From Taxillus chinensis (Eukaryota > Streptophyta > Magnoliopsida > Santalales > Loranthaceae), in assembly GCA_023512835.1 (NCBI GenBank), contig CM042088.1, positions 44,656,771-44,720,770 on the forward strand: a DNA stretch of 64,000 nt, read 5' to 3'. Below the pieces are notes generated by a model. It had not been told where the DNA came from, did no database searches, and saw only the letters and a list, made by a program, of their open reading frames with translations. The position numbers and the translations under genes were made by a program. Shown here piece after piece: positions 23,278 through 35,400 of the stretch (its first letter is position 1; each line of letters starts with the position of its first letter).

Positions 23278-26051
23278 CCTGTTTGGTTTCCGAGGAAATA
23301 AGCAATATACTAGAATTTGATTATTCAATCTGTCTTGTCTCCCAGGAAATGCCTCAGGGACGGAAATCTTCTGTAAGTGGGATCGATTTACTCGCACTGT
23401 GAATTGATTTTTTTTTTTCAAGGGCGTGTTTGGATTTCGGAGACAAACATTCATGTTCTCAACTCGAAATCAAGGAGTGGGTTTGTTTGGTTTCCGTTGT
23501 ATACCTGCTGGAAGAAAATCTCATGGATATATGTGTGTGTGTGGTTGCGATTGTCCAGATACGATGGGATTTGGTGGGTTGATACATGTGTGTGATTATT
23601 GATGCAGGCAGACCAAGATACACAATATAGGAGCGAGGTTGGTTGGTGTAGATCGTTATGGGAATAAATATTATGAGAAGATTCAAAACACCATAAATGG
23701 TTGGTCTTCTCTACATCTTCCCACGTGTTTGTTGTGTTATCATTATTAATATCTGTATATTTATTGTACCAATGAGAGCTTCTGCATATAAAACCAAACC
23801 AAAACAAGAAGCCTTAATCCCAATTAGCAATAACCGACTGATTGCAACTCGCACAACTAACCCTCTTCTTAGTCCCCTGGGAGCAGAACACAGTGGAAGT
23901 CTTAGCATGTTTGTCACAGTTTGTAACTATTGTTTGTTTCATTCCCATAACATGATAAAAAGTAGACAATCCGTGGAATGGAACTTGCAATTTGGATTAG
24001 GAACTATAGGGGATTCCTTACACCCTAAAAATTGCAATTGAAAACATCACCCCTCATATGTCTCCGCCTCAGAAGTCAATAACAACCTCCACTGTTAACA
24101 AGATCACGCGACTTGATCTATTAGTGGGTTTGTAAAAAGAAAAGTTATTGATGAACCATATTGAAGTGACCCTCACTAGAAGGGGGAAAACTAGTCGCCT
24201 TAGTGCTCAAGAGAAGACCCTCTCCCCTCACAAGAGAGAGGGTTAGATAGATTGCCACTGCCTTGTTGTTGATCTGGATGCTATCGTTGTGGAGGGAAGT
24301 GACCCACAGCATCAGGGAGGAGATATCGTTGAAAGAAGATATGATCTTCACATAGCAATTTTAACAACTGGAGCGCTGGGAAAACTTCCTTAATTCAGCA
24401 TATAATTTTCAGAATGATAGATTTAGATTATTTTTTGGACTTTTTTTTTTGTTAAATCATAGAAATAAGAGCTCGCCTTGATCCTTCTTTTTGATTCAAT
24501 GCATATTGAACCCTAGGCTTGCTGTCCACAATAACATGAAACCTATTATTGTGCCAGTAGTGTTGAAACCAGTGAAGATTGCCGTACAGCAGCAGATTAA
24601 AAACAAGGAAGAAAAATGGAAGAAGACGAAGCTATTGGAGAGAGAGAATCACAATCTCTTATTCATTTACATAATGCCTCGACAACGACTATATACACGG
24701 CATCGAAGCGGTTCAATTCAAAACAAATTTAACAAAACAAAATAACAAATTAAAACTGAAGCTGACTCGGTCAGGGGCATCAAGTCCAGCGTGGAAATGC
24801 CAGCTTGTAAATCAGTAAATGAGAATGTCAATAAGTAGATTTAAATATAATGGGTTTTATTTTAAGTTTCCTTTCTTATCATGCAGCGAATTTAGCCCTT
24901 TTTACTGATAAAGTGATAATTTCTGTGTTTAAGTATTTGTAGTTATGGAACCTGTGCTTTGCATTATCTTTGATTGGAACAGTGAAATAGTAATTGCATT
25001 TTTTTTCTAAAGTATTAAGGATTTTATAAATTTCCATTTGTGGTTGTTGTACACTTGTTTGAATCTTCGTGCCTAAGCAAAATCTGATGACAATATTCTC
25101 CCAATTTTCAGTTCACCAGGTCCGGATGAGTATCTATGTATGACCTACGTGCATTAGTTTGTGTGAACTCTTTTATCTGTTTTGTTGCTTTTGAATTGTT
25201 TAGCTATATACGTGTTAAATTCACATCCATGCTATGAAGGTTTTTTAGCAGTACTGCATTACTTTTAACAATTAACATAGAGCACAAAATGAATCAATAG
25301 CACTTCTATTAATGTGTTGCAATGATTGTGCTTTGTATTGCTTCTAAGCTGGAGGCGTTATTCCACTGTGCACCTCAGCTCCTTGTGAAGCACAATGCAA
25401 TAATGCCCAGAAAAGGTAGAGGGTACTGTGCATATTTTGTTCTATTTAGGAGACTTAACGCAGAGTCACTGAACTGAGTCTGAAAAAGATTTGAGTCAAG
25501 AGTTGTCTGGCCACAATACTAATTATTAAAACAATCCTTTTGTTGAATTTGGCTTTGGTCAATTTTGTTTTTGATTTTTGTTTTCTATTTTCGTACTTTT
25601 ATTGTTACTAGTTTATGGAACCCTGCAGTTTTCACCTTGTTGGTGGTTCACACTGCTTGTATCTTACCTATTATTTTTTCTTTTGGTTGTAGGAAGGCAC
25701 AGGTGGGTTGAATACGCCGACAAGGGTCGCTATAATGCTTCACAAGTGCCAGCGGAGTGGCATGGATGGCTCCACTTCATAACAGATCACACGGGGGATG
25801 AGGCAAGTCTTTAAATAGGTGCCCCAAACTACCGGTCTGATTTGTTATATTATTACCGCGATTAAATTAAAATGATGTTTCCTCTCTGTGTGTAGCTTTT
25901 GAGGTTAAAACCGAAAAGGTATGGTGTCGACCACAAGGAGAACCTCTCCGGGGAGGGCGACGAGTACATCTATCACTCAAAAGGGCACTCTCTTAATCCT
26001 GGGCAGAGGGACTGGACCAGGTACCAATCCTGGCAACCCACGAAACCCTGA
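23124..26051 (+). CDS. NDUFA12: NADH dehydrogenase (complex I) subunit NDUFA12 / B17.2
   Basis: Accessory subunit of mitochondrial complex I at the junction of the peripheral arm with the matrix-side N-module; no catalytic residues of its own. Five exons: 23124-23212, 23346-23372, 23608-23699, 25693-25802, 25896-26051, phases closing to 157 aa, the plant family length. Conserved blocks: KDKGIGGLIREFKDEGYL, KCLRDGNLLQTKIHNIGA, GNKYYEK, GRHRWVEYADKGRYNASQ, VPAEWHGWLHFITDHTGDE, and DWTRYQSWQPT near the end. Exon 2 is only 27 bp. The last intron (25803-25895) begins GC rather than GT. Intron 1 carries CT and AC microsatellites. ATG 23124 gives the family N-terminus; an upstream in-frame GTG at 23037 is not needed. 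Divergent from HRD1 and collinear with the sugar transporter. Confidence 0.97.
23218..23274. repeat. Compound (CT)n(AC)n microsatellite in NDUFA12 intron 1
   Basis: A CT run (about 23218-23246) followed directly by an AC run (23247-23274), starting six bases after the exon 1 donor. Close to the splice site, but in the intron. Confidence 0.95.
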
Positions 26052-27055
26052 GCTGCCTCACTCCTTGTAACTTGTGGCCTAACTATTTTGCTTATGTTTC
26101 CATAAATAATGTATTCTCGCTGAACCTTGCTTTATTTGAACACGTTCATTCTTATACCCACGAAACAGCTGAACTCTGATATGACGCAGAAGAAAGACTT
26201 AGTTGTTTTGTCTTAATCTCCATAATAATTCACTTACTAGAGTTCCCTCAACTGATCTACAGAAATGCTTGCTTGGAGAATACGTATTCATTATTTCATT
26301 TGCTGCCTATTGGTTCTCCATGGGCAGTAAAATGTGCCAAAGAATTGATTGAGAATCATAGATAACTCGAGTCTGGCTGACTTAGCTCGAGTACTAATCT
26401 TTTTGTCATTTGAGTTTGTCATGAGTATTAAGGCACTTGATTAGAACAACAAAGCATTAAGCATAATTTGAGGGTAATGGTGGAAAAGAACATAGTACTA
26501 GCGGCCCGTGTGATGTTACTTGGTGTTGGTGGTGTAGATACTCGTTTTCGTTTGAGCTAATTGGCCTTTCATTATCTAAGTCGTCAAAAATTGTATAGGT
26601 GTGGTCGGATATTTGCTGCAAAAAGTTGCAAAACGATAGGCCTACAAGTTAGATTTGAGAGTAAAAAAGAATTAGTGTCTAACTTTAGTATCTATTTTTA
26701 TTATGAGAAGTTTAACCGTTTGAAACAAAGTTTGACAAAACAAAGGCACAGATGTAAGAACACACTCTAGAAATATCTAGGTCATTTAAGAAATTCATAT
26801 TTTAATGTATATTTTAAATATCTTAAACTCTGATAATAGTCTTTTAATTGAATTGTATTTATTTAATTTACTTAGTGAGTTAAGTAATATCAAATCTTAT
26901 ACAATTCATTATGTACCTTAAGTTCACAGTGATTTGAGAATATTTTAGTTATAATATGTCTACCTTTATTATTTGGCAAACAAAAATTTTTATCAACAAG
27001 TGTTTTCACAGAGTTTCCATTAAATTGATTGAATTTTTTGGGTATTATTGAGATA
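26052..27055. other. NDUFA12 3' flank, no gene seen
   Basis: Holds the presumed NDUFA12 3' UTR, then AT-rich sequence. Open frames here are short, with no recognisable family. No repeats with defined ends were found. Confidence 0.5.
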
Positions 27056-27245
27056 ATACTAATTCATTGCATGTTTTAGAAAATTTAATTCCTAGTATAA
27101 GTATAACTTTTGTATACCTAAATATTTCATATTAAAATTTGTAGATAATATATTTAATATCTTTAATGATATTATTATTATTATTATTACCCATAATAAC
27201 ATATCATCAATATATAAACATACTATGACATAGTCTATAATATTT
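27056..27245 (-). mobile_element. Ty1/copia reverse transcriptase remnant
   Basis: Read on the minus strand, 27240-27190 encodes VIVCLYIDDMLLW, the copia reverse transcriptase catalytic core; the Y-I-D-D-M codons are at 27214-27200. It continues through DIKYIIYKF and LGIKFSKTCNE to about 27060 with stops and frameshifts, matching the copia order (YVDDM, then DMKDLG, then ILGI). No LTRs were identified. It is a dead fragment in the NDUFA12-sugar transporter spacer. Confidence 0.75.
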
Positions 27246-28514
27246 TCTAGTGGATAGACTTATCATATTCATTAATTTTGAATTCATTTGATCTTTAGGT
27301 ACCGACCTTGCTTTGTATTTGTTAATTGAATCATTTTCATTTAATTTTCTTTTAAAAATTCATTTACATACAATAGTTTATTTTCTGATGGAAAATCTAC
27401 TAATTCTCAAGGCACATTGCTTTGAAGCTTATTTCAGTCTTTAGCTACTCTTGATGACTTTTCATTTTAAATGACACATGCCGGTAAGAATGTACCTATT
27501 TGTATTTGTTATTGATGGCTTTTTAATTCAAATGATACACCTAATTACAAGAATGTGTATATAAGTTATTATTGATGACTTTTCATATAAAAAACAAAAA
27601 TATGATGTGCTTTTCTATAAAAATTACAGCAGCCTACTTAATTTCTTATCGAATAATGCAACAATAAATACTTGCACTACAAATCCGTGAAACCATGTAA
27701 AATGAAAGACTCAAATCAATACGTGGGTGCCCATTAATAAATTAGAACGGACCAGTGGTGGGGCAGGTTCTTTTGGACATATGACCGTTCTTTGTGGACA
27801 CTAACCGTTTAGGGTGGAAGATGCAACGATCGCACAAGAGAGCTGCGGGCGGGATAAAACATGTGATGTGATAATTGCTAAGTGTCAAATGTGCTGCCGT
27901 TCAAATGTCTTGTTTTTAATTTTAAACGTGCAAATTCAAATGTTTTATTTTTAGCTTAGCATTATTCATATATGAAAATGCTTATGGATATTCAAAATTA
28001 ATATTGAAAACATAATTTTATTTAAAAGTAATAATATTATAAATAAAACTCTAATATCACATTAATCTTAAAATTGAATGGTTAAAATTAAAATTATTTA
28101 CTTTAAAATGATTGTTTAGCTTTACATGTTAGCATTATCTCTAAGAAAATACTAACGTGCAAATGTGAGCAATATGAATAATTTCGATTTGTTCCATTGC
28201 TATATTAACGTTTTGAAATTAAAGTTTTATTTAATTGTAATAATAATATTATAACAAATAAATAGTCATATAAAACTCTAATATAAAGTGTTAATATCAA
28301 AATCGAACAATTCAAATCACCATACAAACTTCTTCAGGTATTTTAGTGATGTATGTAAAAAGAATTGCGGAATTCATACCCAAGAAGCGGAACACACGAG
28401 CCTTTTGACATTCGCGCTTTGCTAGCTGATTGAGTATTACTCGCGATTTTTATATATTTTTTAATATTTCAATTTTTATATTTTTTTATATCAGTTGAGT
28501 TGACGAAGGGCAAA

Positions 28515-29125
28515 GTAGGGGTATAATTCTAAACCGTCAAACTGTCGAAATCGGTCCAAACCGATCCGCCAAAACCGCTAATTTATCAAATTGTCGAACC
28601 GAATAAAAATCGATTTGGTTTGGTTTGAAACCGAATAATATATCGGTTTGGTTTGGTTTGAGATTTTAAAACCGCGGCTTTAAACCAAATCGAACCGAAT
28701 AATATTATTATTTATTTATTTTCTATTTTGGGATTTATTTATTTAAAATTATTTATTAATACTTAATATGCTGTATTTGTAAATTATATTATCCATTTTT
28801 GAGACTTATAATTACAAATTTAACATGTATTAGTATTGATATACTTACATATTATTTACTTTTTTTTTATTTTACATCATTTAAATTTTAAGAACTCAAA
28901 AATTTATAAACTAAACCGACTCAAACTGATCTAAACTCATAATAATTCAAACCATCGGTTCAAACCGAATCAAATCAAACCGAATCAGTTCGGTCTAGTT
29001 TGGTTTGGTTTAAGCAACAGGTTTGATTTGGTTTGATTTTGTCCAAACCGAAACATATCAAATTGGTTTGAAAAATAACTTAAATCGATTCAAACCGAAT
29101 TGACCTAAGAGAGGAAAAACATAAA
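28515..29125. repeat. Inverted-repeat element rich in AAACCGAA/TTCGGTTT motifs
   Basis: Multiple AAACCGAA and TTTGGTTTGG motifs in both orientations flank an AT-rich core (about 28700-28890). The left end reads AGGGGTATAATT and the right end, in reverse, TAGGTCAATTCGGTTT. This resembles short non-autonomous hAT-like elements common in plants; a diverged relative seems to lie at 48035-48545. Neither ends nor target duplication are certain. Confidence 0.55.
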
Positions 29126-29375
29126 ATAAAATAAGAAGAAAATAAAAAACAGCCCTGTCCTGCTCCATCGAGAGAAAATAAATAATAATAATAATAAAAC
29201 ACGACACACCAACTCAACTGGAAATGGAAGACGACCTTCCGTTGGACCGCGAGAAAACTGATCCTAGTACCCACCTCGCTCCCAACCCCCATCGTTGTCA
29301 TAAATTTCTATAAAGTCTAGCGCACACGCTTTCGTTAACCTATTATTCATTGTCTTCTCTGTCTCATCCTTTGCC

Positions 29376-29402
29376 TTGTTGTTGTTGTTGTTGTTGTTGT
29401 TC
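29376..29402 (+). repeat. (TTG)n repeat in the sugar transporter 5' leader
   Basis: Nine TTG/GTT units end 11 bases before the ATG at 29414, in the probable 5' UTR. Expansions or contractions would change leader length, not the protein. Confidence 0.9.
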
Positions 29403-29413
29403 CGGCGCTGAAA

Positions 29414-32400
29414 ATGGCGTCTGGGGGTCCCTCCGTCTCCGACCCAGAGCAAACCAGGCTTTCGCTTTCCTCCATCGGAAAGGTTTCGATTTCCTGTTCC
29501 TTTTCCGTGTTTGGTTGATGAGAATTGGGTTGTTATAACTATTAATATTTTTTTACCTGTCAAAGCCAAAGTGAAAAATATACATATAAACGAGTTTTGA
29601 ATTTCCAATACAGGGATTGTGCAAATTGATTTTTTTTGTTTTTTTTTGAGAAAATGCAAATCCAAACTCATAGATGGAATGGAATGCCTGATTTTGAATG
29701 AGCTGAGTAGATAGAATTGTGTCGTTCAGTTGTTGAAGGCAAAATGGAGAATAATTATTTAACATTTACAAGCAAAACTGTACTTTCCAGTAGCCATATG
29801 GAGTATCCTGATTGTTTGCGTGACGTTCTGGGGTGTTTGGTTTTAATGTCATCGTAAAATAAGGCATGTTATATGATACTTGCAATTATAATTTTTTGTG
29901 ATTTTCTTAGTTTTATTTTCAAAGATCACTAGTTCTTGCACAAAGATACTAATTATGCTGCTGGTTTCATTTAACCTGGGAAGTCATTGCGTGAGCTCGA
30001 GGGTGCACAAGAGCCTCTTCTTAATCAAGATACTACTACTGCAAGCTATTCTGTTCTCGCTATAATTTTTCCGTGAGTATTTATCTTTTGAGTTTTTACT
30101 GAGAGAAGGAAAGTACTCGAACCTGCCAACCCTCAAAAAATACTGAGTTCTAACGATTAGAACAACCTTGGTCTCAGTTATATTTTTTTGACATTTTAGA
30201 TTAATTTACTGGATTATAGAGAAATGCAACACAGAGAAATCGATTTACTATTTTTTCATTGCATAAGAAGTGCTGCAATGGTTTCAGGTTTCTATTCCCA
30301 GCTCTTGGTGGAATGCTATATGGTTACGACATCGGTGCAACATCTTGTGCTACAATAAATATAGTGGTGAGTATTCAGACTAGAAAAGGATTATCATTCA
30401 CAAGGCGGGTATGGTGTACTGTAATGATGGTCACTATGTATTTTTCACTTCTGCTATGACTTTGTTTCATTTGATCTGCCTGATTGACTTGATCATGCTT
30501 TATTGATTGTGAAGACGGAGTTGAAAAGAGTTTAAGTCCCTGAATTTTGTTCATCATTTGCTACCTCTCCCTAATTCCTTGAAGTTTGTCTCCCTATTTA
30601 GGAAGCAGCTGTGATGTAGCACAGTTTTGCTTGACAAGAGTGTGTTGATGGAAGTTTCATTGATATACTTAATCCATGCATTTTTCACGAGTGACAAGAG
30701 TGGCACAGTGTTGATGGAATCTGTTTATCCAAAAAAACATAAATAATACATGGATTCAGTTAGAAAGGAATCAAACTGACTGATTGAATTTTCTTATTTT
30801 GGAAAACATAAATGTAGGGCTGATATCTTGCTTTGGATTTGAAAAGTGGCATATATGCTGGCCAATAGTTTTACCTTTGCATCTAGCTTTCAAGTAACAA
30901 ATGATCTAACATTACATTTGATATTAGATTTTGAGATACTTCAGGAATTTTTAGAAATAATTATTTCAGACATGGAATCGTTGGTTTTGTATTAGCTTGG
31001 CTTGGAGGTTTGATAAATCGTTCTGGCTAAGTCTAATATGCTTATGAGAATCATTCTGGATCTAAGTCTAATATGCTTATGAGATATCAACCACAAAACA
31101 GGGCATGCTGCTCTTTTGCTTTGAAATACATCATGGACTATAATTCTTTGGTTTTCACTGGTTGATTTTGTATTTGACTGAAACTCTTTTTTTCCCTAAC
31201 AATTTTTCATTCAGAATGTTTCACTATTGAAAATTTTATATACTCAGTCGGCCTTTCACCAGTCTTTATTTTGGCTTGCTTGACCCTTTAAGCATTGCAG
31301 AAACTAATTTTGTTTTTTCCTGCAGTCAGCTACAGAAAGTGGAATTACTTGGTACAGCTTGTCTTCAGTGGAAGTTGGTATCATAGTGAGTTTACAGATC
31401 CATTTTCTGTGTATACTACCCATTCTATCTGATTTTCCTTAGCCTGTCTATTTAGATTGTGTTTCTTTGATAGAAAATGGAAGTACTTAATGATAGTATT
31501 TTTTTTATTTAATGAGCCCTTCTTTGTGCAGACCAGTGGTTCATTATATGGTGCCTTGATTGGTTCCATATTGGCCTTTACTATTGCCGATTTCCTTGGT
31601 TAGTTCCTTCTCAACATTTGGCAGCTTAAATAGTAATTAATATTGTCTGTTTTGATGAATTATTGGTATCTATAGGAAGAAGAAGAGAGTTGATTGTGGC
31701 TGCTTCAGTGTATCTCATTGGAGCTATAGTTACTGCACTAGCGCCTAATTTTGTTGTTATGGTGATTGGGCGTTTTGTATTTGGCATAGGTATTGGACTG
31801 GTAATGCATGTTGTTCTTTTTGAATCACTTTTCTGATTCCTTTTTTGGCTTCCATGTTTGTCTTGTATGACAATTCTGAGGTCTCTTTTATCTGAGTTAT
31901 GATGTGATTTTCCCAAGTGCACACTGTTTGATTTTATGACTTTTACTGTTCTTTTTTGGACGTTTTACAAAATTTAGATTTTGAGGTTTTTTTTACCCAA
32001 ATGCAAACAAAATTTTATATCAAGCTAAAGTAGTGGAACATAATGTTAGAAGGGTTGCCCCAAGGCTCCATCCCAACAGTTAATGGCCTTAGCTTAAGCC
32101 AATAACACGCCTTAGGTTGCAGGTTTGATTCCACTTGGCTTTAGGTTTACTAAAAAATTTTCATGGAGGCTTGGTGTAATGACCAAGGCTAGGGGCACAT
32201 GTATATTATTTTGTCATGAGCCAAGGAGCATCAAGCATTATTAAGGGAGTAAGGAGCACCGAGCGATGTTAAAGGAGTGAGAGCGTTGTCACGAACCATA
32301 CAACCATACATGTGACAACATGTAAATATATAGCATGGAGGATGATCTCCCTTGAAGAAGATCTGAATATTCATATGTTTCTTTGATTATTTTACGGTAT

Positions 32401-35400
32401 AAATGATTTTTCATTAATAGTCTAAGGAAGACTGTTACAATTGGTATTAGAGCACTAAATGATTTCAACATCACTTATTCTGAACTTGGCCATGGCGGAG
32501 AACACACGGAGAATTCAGAATTTATGAGATGAGTTTGCATGGGATCACAGTCGCCATGAGAGGATTTTGTTGGAACCATGACATTTATGGAGAAACAATT
32601 GGTTGCGTAGTGCATGCATCAACTTGGTGAAATTGACGAGAGTTCAAAGTCGGCCATTAGCAAGTTTGATAATCGTTTTTCTAAGTTGGAGAAGAATATG
32701 TCCTCGGTACTAGTGATGCTGAGTTCAAAGACTGCTTTCCGCACACATGAGGGTCATTATGAATTTCTGGTTATGCTATTTGGCCTTATAAATTCCGCTT
32801 CCATGTTCCAGTCCTTAATGAACCATATCTTTAAACCATATGAGGAAATTCATTTTGGTATTCTTTGATGATATTCTCATCTACAACCCTACCTTTGAAT
32901 AGCACCAACAACATCTTAGAATAGCCTTGTAGGCTTACAAGATAATGTGCTGCATGCTAAATTGTCAAAGTACAGGTTTGGGGTTGCTGAAGTAGATTGG
33001 GTTTTGGGTGCTGGGGTTAGAGCTGATCCAAAGAAATTGCAGGCTATGAAAGATTGGCCAACACCTAAACCGTTAAGCAACTGAGAGGATTTCTTGGTCT
33101 CACTAGATATTGCAGCTACCTTGAAGTTGGTCTCAAGAAGCTACCTTGAAGTTGGTCTCAAGAAGCTGAATTAGCATTTGGGAGAATGAAGGAAGCTGTC
33201 TTCTCCACCAGTTCTAGCCTTACCCGACTTTAATTCCCCCTTCATAATTGAGTGTGATGCTTCAGGTATGGGAATTGGAGCTGTCCTCATGTAGCATGGG
33301 CGACCCATTGCATTCTTAAGCCAGACATTAAAGGGTAAGGCTTTATCCCTATCAACTAATGAAAAAGAATTATTGATAGTAGTTTCAGCAGTCAAATGTT
33401 GGCGACCCTACTTACTTGGATAGAAATTCATCCTTAAAACTGACCAACGAAGCTTGAAGTACTTGTTAGAGATTAAGGTAGGTGCTCCAAATCACTAAAT
33501 TATTGGGTTATGATTTCTCTGTAGAGTACAAACAGGACATGAAAATAGAGTTGATGATGCCTTATCCAGGCAGAGCAATTGGGAGCGTGATGCTGATTGC
33601 TATGCTGAATTGTCCCACTTTACCACAGACTAATGAGGCCGTCTAGTTTCATCCAGAACCTGAATAGGTTTTGTAACGTAGGATGAAACAGGTGAATAAC
33701 CAGGCAATTACTGAAGTCCTCGTTAAATGGCATGACCAACATGTGGATTATGCAACATGAGAACTCTTCCGCCAACTTGTAACAGCATACCCGCACCTTG
33801 TGGGCAAGGTGCTTTGATCGGGAGGGCATTGTAATGACCAAGGCTAGGGGCACGAGTGTATTACTTTGTCACAAGCAAAAGAGCATTGAGCATTATTAAG
33901 GGATTAGGGAGCACTAAGTGATGTCGAAGGAGTGCCGAGCGTTCTCACAAGCCATACAACCATATACATGACAACATGTAAATAATTCTAAGGAAGATTG
34001 TTACACTTGGGACTAGGGCATCCTGCCCTTCCCCAGTCTGGAGCCTGCTGGGTGGGTAAGAGCAAAGATCTGGTCAGCACATGAGTTTTGGGTTGTTAAA
34101 ATAATTTTTAAAAAAAGAGTTTCACCATTATATATATATATATCATTTAAAATGCACTTACTTTCATGATATTTGAAGAAACAACCTTATCAAAAGCTTT
34201 GCCCCAAAAAAAAAAGATTTTGGAAAGCATAAGTTGACCTCATTGTAAGGAATTTGCTTTTATGGTTCCATATAGCACATTTATCTGTTTACTTAAGTTT
34301 TTCATCGAGAAGGATAAGATTTCAAACATATACCTTCAAGAAAGTTAATATTGATTCTTTCCTCTTTTAGGCAATGCATGCAGCCCCAATGTACATAGCT
34401 GAAACAACTCCAAGTCAGATACGAGGTCGCCTAATCTCTCTCAAAGAATTCTTCATAGTTATGGGGATGGTTGTAAGTGCCTCAACTTTGCCTTGATCTA
34501 GAACCACCTTGTGTTTTGTATATTTGTTTTCTTTATTTTTTCTTCTTCCATCATTTTCTCTTAAATCCTTTGTTTTGGCCAAAATGTGCCTTCAGATCCT
34601 TGTGACCACTAACTGGATTGGCTGTGTGGATATTAATCCAATAAAAAAAGTGAGAGCATATTTTTATTTTTTGATAAGTAAAAATCTTTATCAAGCAAAT
34701 TGAGCACACAAAAAGTGTACAAGAACATGATTACAACCAACTCATAGAAACAACAAAAAAACAACTAGCTTAAAAGGAACAAAAATCAAGGAGCTTAGGC
34801 ACCAAAGATAATTTGAAGCCTCCTGTAACGGACATCCAATCAAGAAGAGAACTAATGAAGTGAGCTCATAGGTAGGCTAGAATCAAGAAGAAAGTATATT
34901 ATTAACTTCATTACTAAGGTTGCAACGGTATTTTGTGTATGCAGATAGGCTATGGGGCTGGTAGCCTTCTAGTTGATGTAGTGGCTGGTTGGCGCTATAT
35001 GTATGGAGCTAGTGTTCCCTTAGCTATAATTATGGGAATTGGGATGTGGTGGCTACCAGCATCACCGAGATGGCTACTTCTATGTGCGATACAGGGAAAA
35101 GGTAATATGCAAGAATTAAAAGAGACTGCCTCAGGTTGCTTGTGCCGGCTCAGGGGTCAAGCTTATGGTGATTCAGCTCATGAAGAAATAGAAGAAATGC
35201 TGACTGAACTTACTTATGTTGGCTTGGAAGAAAAACAAATTACAATAGGGGAGATGTTCCGTGGAAAATGCTTAAAAGCCCTTACTATTGGCGCTGGACT
35301 AGTCTTTTTTCAGCAGGTATTTGATAATTTCAGATTGTACGTTGAGAAGCAAAACTGCAAACATCTCAATTGACATTAGCTTATATAGATGCATATGCTA

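Larger units (their letters stand above)
32175..34005 (+). mobile_element. Internally deleted Ty3/gypsy chromovirus, same strand as host gene
   Basis: An 1831-bp element in intron 6 of the sugar transporter, flanked by perfect 5-bp target duplications CTTGG (32170-32174 and 34006-34010). The LTRs start TGTAATGACC and end GTTACA. A primer-binding site TTGGTATTAGAGCA follows the left LTR at 32441, and a purine tract precedes the right LTR. The interior keeps a gag start (around 32494), a reverse transcriptase piece ([12 protein letters not shown], about 32740-32865), RNase H ([13 protein letters not shown], about 33248-33290) and a chromodomain-like [14 protein letters not shown] (about 33718-33760). 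Protease and most of integrase are missing, and stops and frameshifts are present. It is dead. Confidence 0.9.

Noticed and set aside
23451..23807. 118-residue minus-strand open frame
   Set aside because: It overlaps NDUFA12 exon 3 and its introns in antisense, with no recognisable family.
29264..29671. 135-residue minus-strand open frame at the sugar transporter start
   Set aside because: Contains an Asn run from the (TTG) repeat read in antisense; no homology and it overlaps exon 1.
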